A DNA stretch of 64,000 bases from Goekera deserti (GTDB lineage Bacteria > Actinomycetota > Actinomycetes > Mycobacteriales > Geodermatophilaceae): positions 1 to 64,000 of the forward strand of contig NZ_JAAGWK010000015.1 in assembly GCF_010685995.1 (NCBI RefSeq). The letters run 5' to 3'. How positions within the stretch are numbered: the stretch's first letter is position 1; each line of letters starts with the position of its first letter. This document shows, piece after piece, positions 8,989-18,333 of the stretch. Under the pieces are notes generated by a model, which was not told the DNA's origin, ran no database searches, and saw only the letters and a program-made list of their open reading frames with translations. A program made the position numbers and the translations under genes.

Positions 8989-9017
8989 TTGTCAGCACTG
9001 CACAACCCGTCTACGGT
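8989..9017 (+). promoter_or_regulatory. Promoter upstream of the c-di-AMP riboswitch
   Basis: TTGTCA at 8989-8994 and TACGGT at 9012-9017 are separated by 17 nt, a good housekeeping-sigma spacing. The predicted transcript start near 9024 is about 50 nt before the riboswitch. Confidence 0.6.
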
Positions 9018-9074
9018 TGCCCGGTCCGGCCGACCACCACGCGTCCCCCCTCGGGGACCTCGGCCGGGCGCCGC

Positions 9075-9215
9075 CGAGTCGCCCACGGGCGAGCCGGGGA
9101 CCCACCGAACCACTGGGGTGAATCCCGCTCCCGAGCACGATCCGGGTGTGGGTAGGGCTGCTTCCGGCCCGAACCCGTCAGCTGACCTGGTAGGCGGCCA
9201 TCGGGAGAACGGAGA
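9075..9215 (+). ncRNA. c-di-AMP riboswitch (ydaO/yuaA class)
   Basis: The conserved ydaO elements occur in order: GAGCCGGGGACCCACCGAAC, then GGGGTGAATCCC, GGTAGGGCTGCTTCCGGCCC, GAACCCGTCAGCTGACCTGG and TAGGCGG. In actinobacteria this class precedes genes for cell-wall hydrolases and resuscitation-type proteins and turns them off when c-di-AMP is high. Here it precedes an exported repeat protein. The exact ends of the outer helix are approximate. Confidence 0.93.
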
Positions 9216-9513
9216 GCCGCCGCATGGCGCGCCCTGGAACTGCTGCACGTCCCCGGCCCGGCACGGCCGGTCCCTGCGCGCCCGACCGGCGCCTGCCACG
9301 GGACCGGGTCCAGCCCGGCTGACCCACCACCGCCGTCCTCCCGGACGGCGATGCCGGCCCTCGCCGGCCGCACCGGACCGGGCACCCAGCCCGATCGGCT
9401 CCCCGCCGCTGCCCCGGTGCGCGCCGCACGGCCGCGCTGCCCTGATCACCCCTCGCCCGGCCGTCGCCCCTCCCCGGGCGCGCCGCCCCCGCACACCCGG
9501 AGTCCCCCCGCCC
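9216..9513 (+). other. Long 5' leader between riboswitch and gene
   Basis: About 300 nt of C-rich sequence that must contain the expression platform. Reading from an upstream start is open through it, but the composition is low-complexity (Pro, Arg, Ala) and no domain is seen. A terminator hairpin was not confidently identified. Confidence 0.5.
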
Positions 9514-10527
9514 ATGCACCCCCGCACCACGGCACGTCACGCCGCCGCACACACTGCGGCCACATCTCCCGTCGCCCCGGCCGGCGACACCGCCGGTGAG
9601 CGCACGGCACCGGGCCGGGCCGCGACCCGCCGGTCCGCCGCACGCCGCCGCACCGCCCCCCGCCCGGGCCTGTACCTCGCCATGGCGGTCGCCGGTGCGG
9701 TCGCGGCCAACGTGCTGCTCGGTGCCGAGCCGGCCGCGCAGGCCGACCCCGCGTCGTCGGAGTCGGTGGCCATCGCCGCGCAGCTCGGGCTGACCGCGCA
9801 GACCGGACCGGTGGAGCCGGACATGCGCCAGCTCGAGCAGCTGGCCGCCACCCGCAGCACCCGCAGCGCCGCAGCCACCGCGGCACAGCAGACCCAGGCC
9901 GCCGCCGACCAGGCCGAGGCCGACCGCCGCCGGCAGGCCGAGGAGGAGGCGGCGGCCCGCGCCGCCGCCGAGGCCGCCGCGGCACGGGCCGCCGAGCAGG
10001 CCGCCGCGGCCGCGGCCGCGCAGGCAGCCGAGCAGGCCGCCGCTGCCTCGTCCTCCGCCGCGACCGTCGACGCCGACGCCGACGCCGACGAGTCGTCGTC
10101 CGGTGCGCAGGAGAGCACCCGGACGGCGGCCGCCCAGGCACCCTCGGCGTCGGTCTCCACCGGGTCGGTGGCGGTCATCCGCAACACCTCCGGCGCCGTC
10201 GAGCCCCAGGTGCAGGCCGCCGCCGACGTGGTGGTCAGCAACGTCCCGGGGGCCGACGGCATCACGCTCGGCGGCACCCGGCCCAGCGCCACCGACCCGG
10301 GCGGGCACCCCTCCGGCCTGGCCCTGGACTACATGGTCATGTCCGACGCCCAGCTCGGTGACGCCATCGCGGCCTACCACATCGCGCACTGGGACGAACT
10401 CGGCGTGGAGTACGTGATCTGGGAGCAGCGGATGCTGAGCTCGCCCAACGGGTCGTGGAAGCCGATGGAGGACCGTGGCGGTGTCACGGCCAACCACTTC
10501 GACCACGTGCACGTGAACTACCGGTAG
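9514..10527 (+). CDS. Exported Ala-rich coiled-coil protein with C-terminal ARB_07466-type domain
   Basis: A 337-aa protein. A basic N-terminus (RRSAARRRTAPRPG) precedes a hydrophobic helix, LYLAMAVAGAVAANVLLG, as a signal peptide or anchor, then an Ala/Glu/Gln-rich coiled coil of about 110 residues. The C-terminal 120 residues contain ITLGGTRPSATDPGGHPSG, ALDYMVM and the final NHFDHVHVNYR, the ARB_07466-type domain common in mycobacteria and relatives, with His/Asp residues resembling a peptidase fold. Control by c-di-AMP suggests a cell-wall remodelling role. The ATG at 9514 is the first with a plausible signal peptide, but the frame stays open upstream, so the start is uncertain. Confidence 0.85.
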   Translation: MHPRTTARHAAAHTAATSPVAPAGDTAGERTAPGRAATRRSAARRRTAPRPGLYLAMAVAGAVAANVLLGAEPAAQADPASSESVAIAAQLGLTAQTGPVEPDMRQLEQLAATRSTRSAAATAAQQTQAAADQAEADRRRQAEEEAAARAAAEAAAARAAEQAAAAAAAQAAEQAAAASSSAATVDADADADESSSGAQESTRTAAAQAPSASVSTGSVAVIRNTSGAVEPQVQAAADVVVSNVPGADGITLGGTRPSATDPGGHPSGLALDYMVMSDAQLGDAIAAYHIAHWDELGVEYVIWEQRMLSSPNGSWKPMEDRGGVTANHFDHVHVNYR

Positions 10528-10545
10528 CCAGAGCCGCCGGGGGCG

Positions 10546-11490
10546 TCACGCCAGGCAGGTCAGCGGGACGCCCCCGTTGAAGGTCACCATGTCCCGCAGC
10601 GCACTCAGCCCGTCGATCGGCCCGCCGGCCGGCACCCCGCCCAGCTCGGCCATGGCCCGGTGCAGGTTGCCGACGATGCGCTCGCTGTCGGTCCACTCCG
10701 CGTAGCGCCCCAGGTCGGTCTCCCGGGCGGCCTCCAGCGGGCCGATGCCCGCGGCGTGGGCCCGGCCGGCGACGTCGAGCACCATCCGCAGGTAGCCGAG
10801 CACCGCGTCGATGACCTCCGGGCCGCAGACCGGCCCGTGACCCGGGACGATCGTGCGGGCCCCGAGCGGGGCGACGAACCGCTCCAGCACCTCCACCGCC
10901 CCGGCGACCGAGCCGCTGAGCAGGAACGGCGTCCCGCCGTTGAACAGCAGGTCACCGGCGTAGAGCACCGACTGCTCGGCGACCCACACCACGCAGTCGT
11001 TGGTGGTGTGCGCCGGCCCGCCGACGTGCCGCACCTGGGCGCGGGTGTCCCCGGCCCAGATCGTGACGCCCTCGGTGAAGGTCAGGAAGGGCGGGGCGAA
11101 CGGCGGCGCGCCGGAGTCGAACTCCTGCCAGATGCCCGGCGGGTGCACGCTGCCCATGGCGATCATCTCGGTGCGCGCGGCCTCGTGCGCCACGATCGTG
11201 GCGTCCGGCAGCAGCCCGTTGCCCGCGGTGTGGTCGGGGTGGTGGTGGGTGTTCACCAGGGTGCGCACCGAGCGCCCGGTCACCGACCGGACGGTGTCCA
11301 GGTAGGCGGTGGTGCGGGCCGCGGTCGCGCAGGTGTCGACGCTCACCACGCCGTCCGGGCCGGTGAGGAAGCCGGTGTTGTTGATCATCCAGCTGCCGTC
11401 GGGCTGCACGTAGGCGAACAGCCCGTCGCCCACCTCGACCACCTGGGGTGGCCCGCCGCGCAGGTCGCCGGCCGCGGTGCCGCTGCTCAC
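10546..11490 (-). CDS. MBL-fold metallo-hydrolase
   Basis: A 314-aa metallo-beta-lactamase-fold enzyme. The metal-binding motif is NTHHHPDHTAGN near residue 80, with later ligands in the VGGPAHTTND and LYAGDLLFNGG segments and in VPGHGPVCG. The order matches hydrolases of the SoxH/quinoprotein-relay type and bacterial lactonase-like proteins; the substrate is not predictable. It starts with GTG and is transcribed toward the convergent riboswitch-controlled gene, 18 nt away. Confidence 0.9.
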   Translation of the reverse strand: MSSGTAAGDLRGGPPQVVEVGDGLFAYVQPDGSWMINNTGFLTGPDGVVSVDTCATAARTTAYLDTVRSVTGRSVRTLVNTHHHPDHTAGNGLLPDATIVAHEAARTEMIAMGSVHPPGIWQEFDSGAPPFAPPFLTFTEGVTIWAGDTRAQVRHVGGPAHTTNDCVVWVAEQSVLYAGDLLFNGGTPFLLSGSVAGAVEVLERFVAPLGARTIVPGHGPVCGPEVIDAVLGYLRMVLDVAGRAHAAGIGPLEAARETDLGRYAEWTDSERIVGNLHRAMAELGGVPAGGPIDGLSALRDMVTFNGGVPLTCLA

Positions 11491-11692
11491 CGGGTCACCC
11501 GTCCGCTCGTGTCGCCGGACCGTCGGGTCGTGGGCATGGCGTCTCCTCGCTGCTCGGGTGGCTCAGCGAGACCGTAGTCACCGTGGGTGCGCGCGGGCGC
11601 TCCGAGGTGTGCCCGCCCACGCCGGCCGGCCCGCCGGGGGGACACGCCGCGGGCGTCGGGGGACTGTCGGTGGCGTCGGGTAGACAGGCCGC

Positions 11693-14600
11693 GTGCTGCA
11701 CCTCCACCGCGCGGAGCGGACCGCCCGGCTGGCCGACGGCCTCGCCGGCCTGCTCGCCGACCCCCTCGCGGACCCCTTCGCCACCGAGGTCGTGGCGGTG
11801 CCGGCGAAGGGCGTGGAGCGGTGGCTGGCGCAGCGGCTGTCCACCGTGCTGGGCGCCGGCCCGCGCGGTGACGGCATCTGCTCGGGCATCCGCTTCCCGT
11901 CCTCGGGCCGGCTGGTCGACGAGGCCCTGGCCGTCGCCACCGGCACCGACCCGCGCGCCGACCCCTGGGCGGACCCGACCTGGGCGCTGCTGGAGGTGCT
12001 CGACGCCTGCGTGGGCGAGCCGTGGTGCGCGGTGCTGGCCGCCCACGTGGGCGCCGGCGCCGCCGGTGAGGGGGCGGGAGCGCACCGCCGCGGCCGCCGC
12101 TGGGCCACCGCCGCGCACCTGGGCGAGCTGTTCCGCTCCTACGCCGCGCACCGGCCGGGCATGCTGCGCGACTGGGCCGCCGGCCGGGACACCGACGGGT
12201 CGGCGCCGCTGCCGGGCGACCTGCGCTGGCAGGCCGAGCTGTGGCGCCGGCTGCGCGAGCGCCTCGGCCCCAGCCCCGCCGAGGACCTGGCCGCGGCCTG
12301 CGCGGTGCTGCGAGCCGAGCCGGGCCGCTCCGACCTGCCCGACCGGGTCAGCGTCTTCGGCCCCACCCGGCTGTCCACCCAGTCGCTGGCGGTGCTCGAC
12401 GCGCTCGCCGCCGGCCGCGAGATGCACCTGTGGCTGCCGCACCCCAGCCCCGCGCTGTGGTCGGCGCTGGCCGGCCGCACCGCCACCCGGCGCGCGGAGG
12501 ACACCAGCGCCACGGTCGCCCGGCACCCGCTGCTGCGCAGCCTCGGCCGGGACGTCCGCGAGCTGCAGCTGCGGCTGCCTGAGCACGTGGACGTGCACCA
12601 CACCGGCCCCGACGGCGACGTGCCGGGCACGCTGCTGGCCCGGCTGCAGGCCGACCTGCGCGACGACCGGCCGCCGGCGGCCGGCGGCACCCTCGACGGC
12701 ACGGTCCAGGTGCACGCCTGCCACGGCCCCGCCCGGCAGGTCGAGGTGCTGCGCGAGGTGCTGCTGCGGCTGTTCCAGGACGACCCCACCCTGGAGCCCC
12801 GCGACGTCCTCGTGCTGTGCCCCGACGTCGAGACCTTCGCGCCCCTGGTGTCGGCCACCTTCGGGCTCGGACCGGACCTGCCGCACCCCGGCAACGCGCT
12901 GCGGGTGCGACTGGCCGACCGCAGCCTGCGCCAGACCAACCCGCTGCTGGACACCGTCGCGCTGCTGCTGGAGCTGGCCGACGGCCGGGTCACCGCCAGC
13001 CAGGTCCTCGACCTCGCCGCCACCCCCGGCGTCCGGCGGGCGTTCGGCTTCGACGACGAGGACCTCGAGCGCATCCGGGACTGGGTCGCCCGCTCCGGGG
13101 TCCGGTGGGGGCTGGACACCACCACCCGCGCGGCGTACGCGATGGAGCGGGTGCCGCAGAACACCTGGCGGGCCGGGCTGGACCGGGTGCTGCTGGGAGT
13201 CACCACCTCGGAGGACCAGCCGGTGTGGCTGGGCCTGGCCCTGCCCCTGGACGACGTGGACAGCACCGACGTCGACCTCGCCGGCCGGCTGGCCGAGCTG
13301 GTGGACCGGCTGGAGGACGTGCTCACGGCGCTGTCCGGCGAGCACCCCGTCGGGCACTGGGTGCACGTGCTGGCCGCGGCGCTGGACAGCCTCACCACCA
13401 CCGAGCCCGACGACGCCTGGCAGCTGGCCCAGGCCCGGCGCGAGCTCGCCGAGACCGCCGAGGGCGGCACCGCCCCGGTGCGGCTGGCCGACGTGCGGGC
13501 GATGCTGGCTTCCCGGCTGCGCGGCCGGCCCACCCGGGCCAACTTCCGCACCGGCAACCTCACCGTCTGCACCCTGGTGCCGATGCGGTCGGTGCCGCAC
13601 CGGGTCGTGGTGCTGCTCGGCCTGGACGACGGCGTCTTCCCGCGCAGCTCCGGGGTCGACGGCGACGACGTGCTGGCCCGCGACCCGCGGGTCGGCGAGC
13701 GGGACGTGCCCAGCGAGGACCGGCAGCTGCTGCTGGACGCGGTGCTGTCCGCCGGTGAGCGGCTGGTGGTGGTGCACACCGGCGCCGACCCGGTCAGCGG
13801 CGCCACCCGGCCACCGGCCGTCCCGGTCGGCGAGCTGCTGGACGTGCTGGCCGCGATGGTGCCGGCCGACCGGGACCGGATCGTCCGCCGGCACCCGCTG
13901 CAGCCGCACGACGCCCGCCAGTTCACCGGCGCCACCCCGCTCAGCTTCGACCCGGTCGCCCTCGCCGGCGCCCGGCAGGCGGCCCGCGCCCGAGCCCCCG
14001 AGCCGGCCCGCCGGCCGCTGCCGCCGCGCGGGGGCCCGGTCGCGCTGGACGACCTGGTCTCCTTCGTCGAGCACCCGGTGCGGGCCTACCTGCGCCAGCG
14101 CCTGCAGATCACCCTGCCCGGCGAGGACGACGAGGTGGCGGACGCGCTGTCGGCCTCGCTGGACGCGCTGCAGGAGTGGGCGGTGGGCGACCGGCTGCTC
14201 ACCGCCGGGCTGGCCGGTGTGCCGGCCGCCGACGCCGAGCGCAGCGAGTGGCTGCGCGGCACGCTGCCGCCGGGCGCCCTGGGTGCCCGGGTGCTGCAGC
14301 GGGTCGGCCGCCGCGTCGTGCCGCTGGTCGGGGCCGCCGCGCCGCTGCTGGCCGCGCCGTCGCGCGCGGTCGACGTGCGGGTCGACCTGGGCGGTGGCCG
14401 GGAGCTGTCCGGCACGGTCAACGGCGTCCGCGAGGACGCCGTGGTCAGCGTGACCTACTCCAGCCTCGCGGCGAAGCACCGGGTGCGGGCCTGGGTGCTG
14501 GCCCTGGCGCTGGCCGCCACCGAGGGGCGAGGCACCGCGGTGACCGTCGGCCGGCGCGGCGACCGGGCCCGCACCTCCACGATCGTCGCCCCGCCCGACC

Positions 14601-14947
14601 CGCGGGCCGCGCTCGCCGGACTGGTCGACCTGTACGACCGGGGCCTGTGCGAGCCGCTGCCGCTGGCCGCCAAGGCCTCCGAGTGCTACGCCCGCGCCCG
14701 GGCCGGCGGGGGCACCAGCGTGGAGCAGGCGCTGGAGAGCGCTGGCCAGGAGTGGGCCGGTGGCCGGTTCCCCGGTGAGCGGGAGGACCGGCACCACGTG
14801 CACGTCTGGGGCACCCGGGCCCCGATCAGCGCCCTCGCCGCGGCCGCACCGCTCGACGACGAGCGCTGGCCCGACGAGCGCACCCGCTTCGGTGTGCTGG
14901 CCCGCCGGCTGTGGAGCCCCCTGCTCGATGCGGAGACCACCTCGTGA
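11693..14947 (+). CDS. recC: Exodeoxyribonuclease V subunit gamma (RecC)
   Basis: A 1084-aa subunit of the RecBCD helicase-nuclease that processes double-strand ends and recognises Chi. The N-terminus has the RecC hallmark AKGVERWLAQRLS, the middle contains LVLCPDVETFAPLV, and VVLLGLDDGVFPRSS lies near residue 640. RecC is an inactive helicase/nuclease relative, consistent with the lack of an intact Walker A. The GTG at 11693 fits the family N-terminus. Its stop overlaps the recB start (GTGA), so recC, recB and recD are one translation-coupled operon. Confidence 0.94.
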   Translation: MLHLHRAERTARLADGLAGLLADPLADPFATEVVAVPAKGVERWLAQRLSTVLGAGPRGDGICSGIRFPSSGRLVDEALAVATGTDPRADPWADPTWALLEVLDACVGEPWCAVLAAHVGAGAAGEGAGAHRRGRRWATAAHLGELFRSYAAHRPGMLRDWAAGRDTDGSAPLPGDLRWQAELWRRLRERLGPSPAEDLAAACAVLRAEPGRSDLPDRVSVFGPTRLSTQSLAVLDALAAGREMHLWLPHPSPALWSALAGRTATRRAEDTSATVARHPLLRSLGRDVRELQLRLPEHVDVHHTGPDGDVPGTLLARLQADLRDDRPPAAGGTLDGTVQVHACHGPARQVEVLREVLLRLFQDDPTLEPRDVLVLCPDVETFAPLVSATFGLGPDLPHPGNALRVRLADRSLRQTNPLLDTVALLLELADGRVTASQVLDLAATPGVRRAFGFDDEDLERIRDWVARSGVRWGLDTTTRAAYAMERVPQNTWRAGLDRVLLGVTTSEDQPVWLGLALPLDDVDSTDVDLAGRLAELVDRLEDVLTALSGEHPVGHWVHVLAAALDSLTTTEPDDAWQLAQARRELAETAEGGTAPVRLADVRAMLASRLRGRPTRANFRTGNLTVCTLVPMRSVPHRVVVLLGLDDGVFPRSSGVDGDDVLARDPRVGERDVPSEDRQLLLDAVLSAGERLVVVHTGADPVSGATRPPAVPVGELLDVLAAMVPADRDRIVRRHPLQPHDARQFTGATPLSFDPVALAGARQAARARAPEPARRPLPPRGGPVALDDLVSFVEHPVRAYLRQRLQITLPGEDDEVADALSASLDALQEWAVGDRLLTAGLAGVPAADAERSEWLRGTLPPGALGARVLQRVGRRVVPLVGAAAPLLAAPSRAVDVRVDLGGGRELSGTVNGVREDAVVSVTYSSLAAKHRVRAWVLALALAATEGRGTAVTVGRRGDRARTSTIVAPPDPRAALAGLVDLYDRGLCEPLPLAAKASECYARARAGGGTSVEQALESAGQEWAGGRFPGEREDRHHVHVWGTRAPISALAAAAPLDDERWPDERTRFGVLARRLWSPLLDAETTS

Positions 14948-17900
14948 CGCCGTCCACCCCCGAGCCGTCCACCTCGGAGCCGTCCACCCCGATGCCCTTC
15001 GACGTGTGCGGCCCGCTGCCCACCGGCACCACCGTGCTGGAGGCCAGCGCCGGCACCGGCAAGACGTTCACCATCGCCGCGCTCACCACCCGCTACGTCG
15101 CCGAGGGCGTCGCCGAGCTGTCCCAGCTGATGCTGGTCACCTTCGGCAACGCCGCCTCCCGGGAGCTGCGGGACCGGGTGCGCGAGCGCATGGTCACCGC
15201 GGAGGCCGCCCTGCGCGACCCGGCCGCGGCCCGCGCGTCGGGTGACCCGCTGCTGCGGCTGCTGGCCGCTGTCGGCGACGCCGAGGTCGGTGAGCGGTGC
15301 GCCCGGCTGGCCCGCGCCCTGGCCGGGTTCGACGCGGCCACCATCGCCACCACGCACTCGTTCTGCTCGCAGATGCTGGCCGGGCTGGGCACCGCCGCCG
15401 ACACCGACCCCGCCGCCACCTTCACCGAGGACGTCGGCGACCTGGTGCACGAGGTGGTCGGCGACCTGTACCTGCGTTCCTTCGCCGTCGGCGAGCAGAC
15501 CGCGCCGCCGTTCCTGGAGCACGCCCAGCTGCTGGAGCTCGGCCGGGCCGCCGTGGGCAGCGACCGGCAGGCCCGGCTGGAGCCGATCGACGACACCGGG
15601 ACGCCCGGGCGCCGGCGCCGGGCCGCGCAGGCCGTGCGGGACGAGGTGGAGCGGCGCAAGCGCCGGCGTGGCCTGGTCGACTACGACGACTGGCTGTCGC
15701 TGCTGCGCGACGCGCTCGGCCACCCCGAGCACGGGGCGGTCGCCTGCGAGCGGGTCAGCTCCCGGTACCGGGTGGTGATGGTCGACGAGTTCCAGGACAC
15801 CGACCCGGTCCAGTGGGAGGTGCTGCACCGGGCGTTCCACCAGCGCACCACGCTGGTGCTGATCGGTGACCCGAAGCAGGCCGTCTACGGCTTCCGTGGC
15901 GGCGACGTCACCACCTACCTGGCCGCCGGCGCGGTGGCCGGCAGCCGGGCCACGCTGGCCTGCAACTGGCGCAGTGACCGGCCGCTGATCGAGGCGCTCG
16001 ACCAGGTGTTCGGCGGCACCGCGCTGGGCGACCCGCGGATCGTGGTCCGGCCGGTCGGGTCGGCGCACCCGGAGCCGCGGCTCACCGGCGCGGGCGCCCC
16101 GCTGCGGCTGCGCCGGGTGCCGCGCACCGGGCACGGCCGGCTGGCCCGCGGGCTGCCCGCCGTCGACCGGCTGCGCGACGCCGTCGCGGCCGACGTCGCC
16201 GCGGACGTGGTGGACCTGCTGTCCGGGCCGGCTCAGCTGGAGGGCCGGCCGCTGCGCCCCAGCGACGTCGCCGTCCTCGTGCGCACCAACCGGCAGGGCC
16301 ACCTGGTCACCGACGCGCTGGGCCGGGTCGGCGTCCCGGCGGTGATGGCCGGTGGGGGCAGCGTGTTCGGCACCGCCGGGGCCCAGTCGTGGCTGGTGCT
16401 GCTGGAGGTCCTGGAGCAGCCGCACCGGGCCGGGCGGGTCCGGGCGGCGGCGCTGTCGGTGTTCCTCGGCCTGGACGAGGCCGCCCTGGACGCCGGCGCC
16501 GAGCAGGTCACCGACCGGCTGGCGCCCCGGCTGCGCCGCTGGGCCGACCTGCTCACCGACCGCGGCGTGGCCACCTTCCTGGAGGTGCTCACCGCGGAGG
16601 AGGGTCTGCCGGCCCGGGTGCTGCGCCGGCCCGACGGCGAGCGGGTGCTCACCGACCTGAGGCACGTCGGGCAGGTGCTGCACGCCGCGGCGGCCGCGGA
16701 GTCCCTCGGCCTGACCGCGCTGGTCCAGTGGCTGCGCCGGCGCATCGCCCGGGTCGAGGTGGAGGGCACCGAGGAGCGCAGCCGGCGCCTGGAGTCCGAC
16801 GCCGCCGCGGTGCAGGTGATGACCGTGCACGTCAGCAAGGGCCTGGAGTTCCCCGTGGTGCACGTGCCCTTCGGCTGGGACCGCTGGGTGCCGCGCGAAC
16901 TCGACGTGCTGCGGCTGCACGACGACCACGGCAACCGGGTGCTCGACGTCGGCGGGCCGGCCGCCGCCGGGTACACCCGGGCCCGCGTGCGCCGGGACGC
17001 CGAGGAGTTCGGCGAGGACCTGCGCCTGCTGTACGTGGCGCTGACCCGGGCCGCCTGCCAGGTGGTCGCGCACTGGGCGCCCAGTGCCAACACCCGCTCC
17101 GCGCCGCTGCACCGGCTGCTGTTCGGCCGGCCGGCGGCCGGGGCGCAGCCCGACCCGGAGGTGGCGGTGCCCTCCGACGACGACGCGGCCGCCCTGCTCG
17201 CCGCCCTGGCCGGGCAGTCGGGCGGCCGGATCGGCGTCGCCGACGTCGCGCCCGCGCCCGGCACCCGCTGGTCCCCACCGGCGCAGCCCCCGCCCGAGCT
17301 GGCGGTCAGCAGCTTCACCCGGGTGCTCGACGACGACTGGCGGCGCACGTCCTACAGCGCGCTCACCCGGGCCGCCCACGACCTGCCGCCGACCAGCGAG
17401 CCGGACGAGCCCGGCACCCAGGACGAGCGGGACGCCGAGCAGGACGTCCCGGCCCCCGACGCCGTACCGGCCCCCGACGCCGTCCCGGGAACGGGCGCCG
17501 TCCCGGGCGCGGGCGCCGTCCCGGGACCGAGCGCCGGCGGCCCCGCCCTGCCCCCGGACACCGGCGCGCTGCCCTCACCGCTGAGCGCCCTGCCCGGCGG
17601 TGCCGCGTTCGGCACGCTCGTGCACGCCGTGCTCGAGGAGCTGGACCCGGCGCAGCTGGACCAGCGCTGCGCCGAGGCGGTGGACCGGTTCCTGGTGCCC
17701 GGGGTCGACGCCGCCGCCCTGGCCGACGGGCTGCGCCCGGTGCTGCACACCCCGCTCGACGAGCAGGGCACCACGCTGGCCGGCATCGCCGCCGGCGACC
17801 GGCTCGCCGAGCTGGACTTCGAGCTGCCGCTGGCCGGCGGCGACGACGCCGTCCCGCACGCGACGCTCGCCGACGTCGCCGCGCTGCTGCGCCGGCACGA

Positions 17901-18333
17901 CCTCGGCCCGGTGACCGGCTACGCCGACCGGCTGGCGACCCTGGAACCCGCGGCGCTGCGCGGCTTCCTCACCGGCAGCATCGACGCCGTGCTGCGGCTG
18001 CCGGACGGGCGCTTCGCCGTCGTCGACCACAAGACCAACCGGCTGGGTGCCGAGCCGCTCACCACCTGGCACTACCGGCCCGCCGCGATGGCCGGGGAGA
18101 TGCAGCACACGCACTACGTGCTGCAGGCGCTGCTCTACTCCGTGGCCCTGCACCGCTTCCTGCGCTGGCGCCAGCGGGACTACGACCCGGCGCGGCACCT
18201 GGGCCCGGTGCTCTACCTGTTCGTCCGCGGCATGGCCGGCCCGGAGACCCCCGCCGGCGCCGGGGTGTTCACCTGGCACCCGCCGGCGGCCCTGGTCACC
18301 GAGCTGTCGGACCTGCTGGCGGGCCGGTCGTGA
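14944..18333 (+). CDS. recB: Exodeoxyribonuclease V subunit beta (RecB)
   Basis: A 1129-aa UvrD-like 3'-5' helicase with a C-terminal nuclease. Walker A is ASAGTGKTFTIAA near residues 31-43, motif II is VDEFQDTD from residue 280, motif IV is NWRSDRPLIE, motif V is MTVHVSKGLEFP and motif VI is LLYVALTRA. A Pro/Asp/Ala-rich linker, with near-repeats of PAPDAVPAPDAVPGTGAVPG, joins the helicase to the nuclease. The nuclease begins FGTLVHAVLEE and has its catalytic Asp and Lys in VVDHKTN (Asp near 1028). The GTG start overlaps the recC stop and the stop overlaps the recD start. Confidence 0.96.
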   Translation: MTPSTPEPSTSEPSTPMPFDVCGPLPTGTTVLEASAGTGKTFTIAALTTRYVAEGVAELSQLMLVTFGNAASRELRDRVRERMVTAEAALRDPAAARASGDPLLRLLAAVGDAEVGERCARLARALAGFDAATIATTHSFCSQMLAGLGTAADTDPAATFTEDVGDLVHEVVGDLYLRSFAVGEQTAPPFLEHAQLLELGRAAVGSDRQARLEPIDDTGTPGRRRRAAQAVRDEVERRKRRRGLVDYDDWLSLLRDALGHPEHGAVACERVSSRYRVVMVDEFQDTDPVQWEVLHRAFHQRTTLVLIGDPKQAVYGFRGGDVTTYLAAGAVAGSRATLACNWRSDRPLIEALDQVFGGTALGDPRIVVRPVGSAHPEPRLTGAGAPLRLRRVPRTGHGRLARGLPAVDRLRDAVAADVAADVVDLLSGPAQLEGRPLRPSDVAVLVRTNRQGHLVTDALGRVGVPAVMAGGGSVFGTAGAQSWLVLLEVLEQPHRAGRVRAAALSVFLGLDEAALDAGAEQVTDRLAPRLRRWADLLTDRGVATFLEVLTAEEGLPARVLRRPDGERVLTDLRHVGQVLHAAAAAESLGLTALVQWLRRRIARVEVEGTEERSRRLESDAAAVQVMTVHVSKGLEFPVVHVPFGWDRWVPRELDVLRLHDDHGNRVLDVGGPAAAGYTRARVRRDAEEFGEDLRLLYVALTRAACQVVAHWAPSANTRSAPLHRLLFGRPAAGAQPDPEVAVPSDDDAAALLAALAGQSGGRIGVADVAPAPGTRWSPPAQPPPELAVSSFTRVLDDDWRRTSYSALTRAAHDLPPTSEPDEPGTQDERDAEQDVPAPDAVPAPDAVPGTGAVPGAGAVPGPSAGGPALPPDTGALPSPLSALPGGAAFGTLVHAVLEELDPAQLDQRCAEAVDRFLVPGVDAAALADGLRPVLHTPLDEQGTTLAGIAAGDRLAELDFELPLAGGDDAVPHATLADVAALLRRHDLGPVTGYADRLATLEPAALRGFLTGSIDAVLRLPDGRFAVVDHKTNRLGAEPLTTWHYRPAAMAGEMQHTHYVLQALLYSVALHRFLRWRQRDYDPARHLGPVLYLFVRGMAGPETPAGAGVFTWHPPAALVTELSDLLAGRS

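Noticed and set aside
11495-14803. A 1102-codon open frame antisense to recC, and similar long antisense frames at 29395-31569 and 35337-37778
   Set aside because: They mirror real genes with clear motifs; the translations are low-complexity Arg/Gly/Ala/Gln-rich and show no domain. They result from high GC at third positions.
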